Assembly: GCF_036320965.1 (NCBI RefSeq)
Contig: NC_092265.1
Coordinates: 2,314,501-2,378,500, forward strand
Source: Panulirus ornatus
Taxonomy: Eukaryota; Arthropoda; Malacostraca; Decapoda; Palinuridae
Direction of reading: 5' to 3'
Length of the DNA: 64,000 nt
In this document: one piece after another, positions 59,131 to 64,000 of the stretch
How the letters are laid out: each line of letters begins with the position of its first letter
How positions within the stretch are numbered: position 1 is the stretch's first letter
Notes under the pieces: generated by a model
Told to the model about the DNA's origin: nothing
Seen by the model: only the letters and a program-made list of their open reading frames with translations
The model's database searches: none
Translations under genes and position numbers: made by a program

Positions 59131-59749
59131 AGAATGGTGTTCTCGCTCAATCGATTCATGAAGACTACGTTAAGCGTCTGTTACAATGTTTCATCTCTTA
59201 CAGTCGATACCTCACACATACAACCTGGAACCAACGTAACTAGGAAAGTGAAATGAAGTTCATTAGATTCTGCTTGAACCACCACCATGGGATCTAAACC
59301 TACATGAAAGAAGAGAAGAATTAAAAGGCTCTTCCACTTATAATATCAAGAAACAGAGAAACGGGCAAACGATCCACATATTATAATAGAAGACCATAAC
59401 GAAAACCCAGCAGATGGCGAGCTCGCCTTCAATAAGCCATAAATAAAACTTTTAAAAAGACACAAAGATGTTAGTCCCAAGACATAGGGTCAACTACATG
59501 TGTATAGGATCTCCTCCTGTGTGCCCAAATGCAGACAAAGTTCTCCGAGCCAGACCAGAAGAGCGATCGTATCATGATAAACTGCGCAACACAAATTCCT
59601 GTTATGCATAATGAGTTTGCTCTCCGCATCTGTGCAACACGACGGGTTGAGCCACACGAATACCCGCGTCATCAAACTACGTCCACAAAAAAAAGTTCCT
59701 ATCTTTGAATGAAAAAAGCGAAATGAATGGAAAAAAACAGCTACATACG

Positions 59750-59751
<2 letters not shown>
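59131..59751. other. Unassigned sequence
   Basis: No feature seen. Confidence 0.4.

Positions 59752-59789
<38 letters not shown>
59752..59789. repeat. (GT)n microsatellite
   Basis: About 19 GT units. Confidence 0.95.
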
Positions 59790-59790
<1 letters not shown>

Positions 59791-59834
59791 AGACAAACGC
59801 ACACACTGACATTACAAGATATAAGATTACTCGA

Positions 59835-59960
59835 CCTTCTCCTGGACCTTCGATCACGTCGATAGCACCCTTGACCTACCTTATAGATGGTTAGGTCAAA
59901 GGTCATCATACCTAGAGGTCATACTGTCGGGTTCAAGGGTCATGCTGCCAGGATCAAATG
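59835..59960. mobile_element. Foldback-like element with perfect DR1 in its centre
   Basis: The left arm (CGACCTTCTCCTGGACCTTC, GATCACGTCGATAGCACCC) is followed by a centre with TTGACCTACC and AGGTCAAAGGTCA (59,893-59,905). The right arm follows (GGTCATACTGTCGGGTTCAA, GGGTCATGCTG). The order of parts is the same as at 8.9 and 13.0 kb. Confidence 0.52.
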
Positions 59961-60065
59961 ATATCGAAAGACAGAGAGAAGGAACACGACTCTCCGTAAC
60001 TGCTGCTTGATTACGTCCTCAATTGCTCTCTCACAAACCTAACAATATACACAATAACATTATCT

Positions 60066-60098
60066 ATACATCTATCTATCTATTTATCTATCTATCTA
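60066..60098. repeat. (TCTA)n microsatellite
   Basis: About eight TCTA units with one TTTA variant. Confidence 0.9.
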
Positions 60099-60164
60099 AA
60101 TGTACCGTTTATATCTTCATCATAAAAGTACTATTTATTTAGATATTTCCATTTTATCTTCAAA

Positions 60165-60375
60165 ACCAGCGGAGGGTGAAGGAAGAACCTCGTTCGACAA
60201 ATGACCAGGCGGAGGTGAGGCGTTGGCCGAGGACGGGCGTGGCGGACGGGAGCCGCGCTAACCATCAGTGTGGTCGTTTATCAACATCATCACCGACCAG
60301 CCAGCCAGGTAATTACTACCAGGGATCATTCCGCCAGAACGATGAGGCTGAGGGAGACCTGGGATGACAGGTTCT
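60165..60375 (+). promoter_or_regulatory. GC-rich block, candidate conserved non-coding element
   Basis: GC-rich sequence with CCAGCCAGGTAATTACTACC and GATCATTCCGCC contrasts with AT-rich flanks. Overlapping frames of 63 and 85 codons are unrecognised. Confidence 0.22.
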
Positions 60376-60748
60376 CTCGTGATTACGTTATGTTGAGCAG
60401 ACACAGAAAACCATCAGATCCGTGGACGATGGTGAGCGTTGATGGGGCGCACAGGCGCATGTTTGTTGTGCTTTCAATATTTACTTCACTTTGTGTGATC
60501 GAAAAATATAAAGGAAGTGTTTCATGAAGGAAAAGTTGTAAATCACAATGGGGCATTGGTGACCCGACATTATAAGTGTCTCTTTTCTTTTGCAATGTTT
60601 ATATTGTTGCAGATATTGCACCACACTGAAAGGCGTGTCAGTTGAAGGAGGGAGAATCTGAGTTTCTTTAAAACAGAGAACGATGTAAGTTATATACATC
60701 TGAGGTTTGGAGGCGTTTCTAGGACCCGGCTCTCGAATGTGAGAAGGT

Positions 60749-60749
<1 letters not shown>
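60376..60749. other. Unassigned sequence
   Basis: No feature seen. Confidence 0.4.

Positions 60750-60822
<73 letters not shown>
60750..60822. repeat. (GA)n microsatellite
   Basis: About 36 GA units. Confidence 0.95.
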
Positions 60823-60825
<3 letters not shown>

Positions 60826-61004
60826 TCCACAGCTTGGCTGTAAGAGTAGGGGATGTACCACAACAGACAGTCTTCGTGTGACTTATTCTTACACAGTCGG
60901 ATGAGGTGAGTCACACATCGATAATCACCCACCCTTACTGATCCACTGTACTCACTGAGGCCTCACTGTGGCGGTAACCGGTCGTGCACGAAGAACAAAA
61001 CCTT

Positions 61005-61085
61005 ATCAATCCTGCCTAGTCTAGGGCTCGAACCCTGGTCATAGAAGTTGTCAGCACGGGAATGTAACATCCATATCATGAAGTA
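61005..61085 (-). mobile_element. Probable tRNA-like SINE remnant
   Basis: On the minus strand CAGGGTTCGAGCCCTAG near 61,038-61,022 is a perfect B-box type sequence with flanking complementary bases forming a T-arm-like stem. The A box is poorly preserved and the shared tail of the other copies is not evident, so this may be another SINE family or a decayed tRNA. Confidence 0.35.
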
Positions 61086-62079
61086 CCTCAGCTTGGAAAC
61101 TGGGACACGTACCTCAAGCTGTACTCACACAATCCCTAGTGTGGAAGTTATCTTTTATTGCATCACATAAACTCTACGTATAAACATGTCATACATAATC
61201 AACAGCCAGATGCTACAACTGTAAATAATCGTGATACGAAGATTGTAATTCTCTGCTGACTCACAATGTTAGCTTTGATACTGAAGTATTTTCTTTCGTT
61301 ATATCCAGCTTGGTTAGGAGTGTTTTACTAGTTAGCTTTAGGCATGGATATAACGTGAATGGGATATATTACAGCAATAGACTGTAGCTGTCGGGTGAAT
61401 CATCTAAACAAACAGATGAAGTCATTCCCAGCAGGAATATTCTAAGGAATGAGGCAACTTTTTGCTTTCTCTTTTTTTTTTGGTCAGATACACTCGGGAC
61501 GGACGGGTATCTAAATCAAGTCCCCCACAACGAAGTACCCAACACACTACAGCGAGTTTGATTCATACATATTACTTTTTCTCTAGAACGATAAAGTATG
61601 CAAAGGTAAGATAAAAAGGAGGATGGGGAAGGCAACATCTGGTATCTTCACTTTACGATGGTTTGCATAAAGTGTTGAGAATACCTGTCTGGGACGCACA
61701 TTTGTTGACATTAAGTTACTCAACATGACCCGTATGGGATTAATCCATATATTTACTGCTAAGATGACAACGTGAACTGTAGCCTATAGATCGGTCAGGA
61801 AGCTTCTGGTTCCATGGATCAGCCAGTGGGGCAACAGTCTTCATCACCAAGAGGATCTAACATCGTCTATGGACGTAAATCATCTTCATATCTTAAAAAA
61901 TCTTCCTTAATATTTCATTGATGACATCAGTAATATTTGGAGGTAAAACTCACGGCATTCCAAGATCAGAATCACGTTGTTCCTACATGAATATCGTGAA
62001 TATTCAAAATCATGAGAAACATCGCTAATTCCTGGAATAATATTAAGATAATATTATATGACGAGGTATAATACCCACA
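61086..62079. other. Unassigned sequence
   Basis: AT-rich. Part of it next to 62,080 may be further LINE remnant but no motif can be read. Confidence 0.35.
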
Positions 62080-62320
62080 CTTTATATCGCCTCGGACAGA
62101 CCTCATCAGGAATACAATTTTCATTTCTGGTCATCAGACTTGACAAAAATAATCAAGAAAATCTGGAACATATTCATAGAAAAGCAACAAAACTAATTCC
62201 GCCACTGAGGGACAAGCCTCATGAAGAGAGACTTGAGAAACCCAAAATTAGTGCGTCAGTAAGAGTGTAGACGCTGAGGATAACTAATGGAAGTCTGCAA
62301 AGTACTAAATAATCTCCAAT
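62080..62320 (+). pseudogene. Decayed CR1/L2-type LINE fragment
   Basis: The frame at 62,058-62,270 contains NQENLEHIHRKATKLIPPLR and DKPHEERLEKPKISASV. After a stop and frameshift comes LMEVCKVLNN. This corresponds to the conserved LE.VHRKATKLIP.LR, YEERL and LIEVFKILN segments of the C-terminal region. It is the same general clade as the 19.7 kb remnant but is not the same stretch. The upstream IQFSFLVIR probably derives from the QFWSP region through a frameshift. No catalytic part remains. Confidence 0.7.
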
Positions 62321-63229
62321 CTGTGTCTGTATTTGTGTGTGTCTGTGTCCATGTCTACATATGTGCTTTGTATGTATCCATGTACGCATGTGCGTTTTTC
62401 ATGGATATCTGTGTGTATGTGTGCGCACGCACTCGTGATTGTATCTGTGCACGCGCGTCCGTTCATGTGCGTGTGCAGTAAATCAACCTCTACCAACCAG
62501 TCTCTAGTCGCTAGTGAGTATTTCATCCGCAAGAATTATAAACAACCTCACTAATATGTTATTACGTCATCATATATCATCTGACTGAACACTCAAAAGT
62601 AAAACATTGCGACACGCCCGTAATCTTGCCTCAAAAACCCCTCAAAGGGAATTACATACGACTGTTGAAGGAGGGGAAAAACTAACCCCTTTGGTGAGTG
62701 ATGATTTATCACCTCTTGAAAACTGATTTTATAAATATCGCATAAAATCAGCTCAGATCGCGAGTAAAACGAAGGGGCTGCGTCCTTCGTAAAGAAATAC
62801 AGTGATGGTGCGTTCTGCGTGGGAGGAGGGAAAGAGGCGATTGTGGAGATATATATCAATCGAAATAACATCATCCAGAATATATTGCCACTGTGGAAAC
62901 TACGGGAATATACGACCATAAAGAGTCAGTTGTCAACTAAAAACCACAAGTGGACGTAGCTAGCAAAATATATCCGAACAATTACCTAAAATCACGAAGT
63001 CTGCCAATACGGAACTGGGAGTCCTCTTCAGACATCGAAGTCTCTTCTCTTCTGAACTTGACAATGCTGTGGTCTAGAATAGAAATGTGGTTAGTTTTAG
63101 AGCATAACCTGACAGACACCCTTGGCATAAAACTTTTTTTCTCTTGGCTGTTTTCCTTAGGAACAAATCTGATGTGGAACCCTGATGCACCTGCCCTACG
63201 CAGCAGTGTAAGATATCTCTCACTCTTCT
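62321..63229. other. Unassigned sequence
   Basis: A TGTGTCTGTGTCCATGTCTA-type low-complexity stretch lies at 62,330-62,480. A good acceptor-like GGCTGTTTTCCTTAG ends at 63,160. Confidence 0.4.
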
Positions 63230-63637
63230 ATGGCTATTACTTTGGTTCTGCTCCCAGAAATTGGCTGCCTGCGTGTATCTTCCACTAGCAAACCAGGTAA
63301 TGCTCAGCGAGCTGCTGCATCGTATGCTTACAACTTGAGGAAAACCGACGAAGGAAGTGACCAAGACGGAGAGCACCAACTACTGATAAGAAATGCAAGC
63401 AATGAAGAACTCCCTGAAGGTGAAGTATGCAATGAAGAACTCCCTAAAGGTGAAGCAAGCAATGAAGAACTCCCTGAAGGTGAAGCAAGCAATGAAGAAC
63501 TCCCTGAAGGTGAAGTATGCAATGAAGAACTCCCTAAAGGTGAAGCAAGCAATGAAGAACTCCCTGAAGGTGAAGAACTTCATCACAAGGTGCAGGGCAT
63601 CACCGTCAGTGAGAGTGATGATACCACTCGCACGTGA
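63230..63637 (+). other. 135-codon open frame ending in a ten-residue acidic repeat
   Basis: The first 55 codons (including SSTSKPGNAQRAAASYAYNL and RKTDEGSDQDGEHQLLIRN) are not repetitive. Next come six copies of a 10-residue unit ASNEELPEGE or VCNEELPKGE, then a short tail to a TGA at 63,635-63,637. The 30-bp unit keeps several frames open, so the frame may be an artefact. A GTAATG donor-like site at 63,297 argues that the first part could instead be a short exon. No family recognised. Confidence 0.25.
63399..63578 (+). repeat. 30-bp minisatellite, six copies, arranged as two 90-bp trimers
   Basis: The unit is AATGAAGAACTCCCTGAAGG plus TGAAGCAAGC or TGAAGTATGC. The subtype order repeats exactly after three units, so the array is two copies of a 90-bp block. 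Confidence 0.92.
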
Positions 63638-64000
63638 ACAAAGTCATCCCAGTTTATGTACTGACGTCAGAATTATAGTTATCTAAGGTAACTACTTCAC
63701 CGAGGAATATCATTAGTGTACAACAAGTTATCAATAACTGGTGGAGAAAGGTCTGATGAATTATTATCATTATTTTTGTGGAACAGTTTGAGAGGTGGTC
63801 AATATATTACGAAGTGGCAAGAATTCCTTTCTTATCTTACGTTTAATCTTGAGACACATCAACTTCAGAATGGAGAGACAAATGTTAGAGAATCTAGGGT
63901 CTCGAGTGGACCACGCGATTACCCTCTACGAGGCATTAAGAACTTGTCAGCTACGTGGTTATTGCCTGGGTGTGAGCACGTCGATACGATGGACCATTTT
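63638..64000. other. Unassigned sequence to the window end
   Basis: No feature seen. Confidence 0.4.

Noticed and set aside
62287..62554. Cys/Val-rich frames
   Set aside because: TGTGTCTG-type low-complexity DNA; no domain.

Overview
This is a eukaryotic, gene-poor window. I see no bacterial, phage or organelle features and no confidently recognisable host protein-coding gene. Long (TA)n, (GA)n and (GT)n arrays, many decaying minisatellites, tRNA-derived SINEs and several LINE lineages suggest a large, repeat-rich arthropod genome. A decapod crustacean is my best guess, partly because the LINE 3' end at 37.8 kb resembles sequence I remember from decapods; that memory is unverified.

The best-supported element lies at 37.74-40.33 kb. 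It is a young, uninterrupted non-LTR retrotransposon split into two head-to-head pieces. The minus strand carries the reverse transcriptase half, 3' UTR and poly(A) tail. The plus strand carries the end of the endonuclease, the linker and the first RT block. Both outer ends abut (TA)n. This is the expected product of twin priming into a (TA)n microsatellite. Two older relatives lie at 41.85-42.29 kb (minus) and 48.08-48.87 kb (plus). Different, decayed LINE lineages lie at 14.44-15.75, 19.70-20.39, 40.74-41.16 and 62.08-62.32 kb, with a weaker fragment at 43.23-43.41 kb.

A second family has at least five members: 8.91-9.04, 12.99-13.31, 32.24-32.96, 33.96-34.11 and 59.84-59.96 kb. In each, degenerate ~20-24 bp units (core like CCTTTGAGTACGA) run in one orientation and then in the opposite one, around a centre that in three members carries AGGTCA/TGACCT half-sites. 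This foldback-like structure fits no standard class I can name and is the best candidate for something undescribed. Three clear tRNA-derived SINE copies (27.3, 52.8, 58.7 kb) share A/B boxes and a common tail.

The rest is mostly microsatellites, minisatellites (units 18-40 bp, often strongly degenerate) and unassigned sequence. Several short stretches dense in homeodomain-type or other transcription-factor motifs look like candidate conserved non-coding elements, and a cluster of TGAGTCA sites lies at 29.2-29.5 kb. Three weak host-gene hints are recorded: a compact TATA-ORF-AATAAA unit at 35.90-36.35 kb, two phase-compatible candidate exons at 51.05 and 51.84 kb, and a cysteine-containing frame at 23.73-23.95 kb. 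None has a recognised product. The window is most simply read as intergenic or large-intron DNA.
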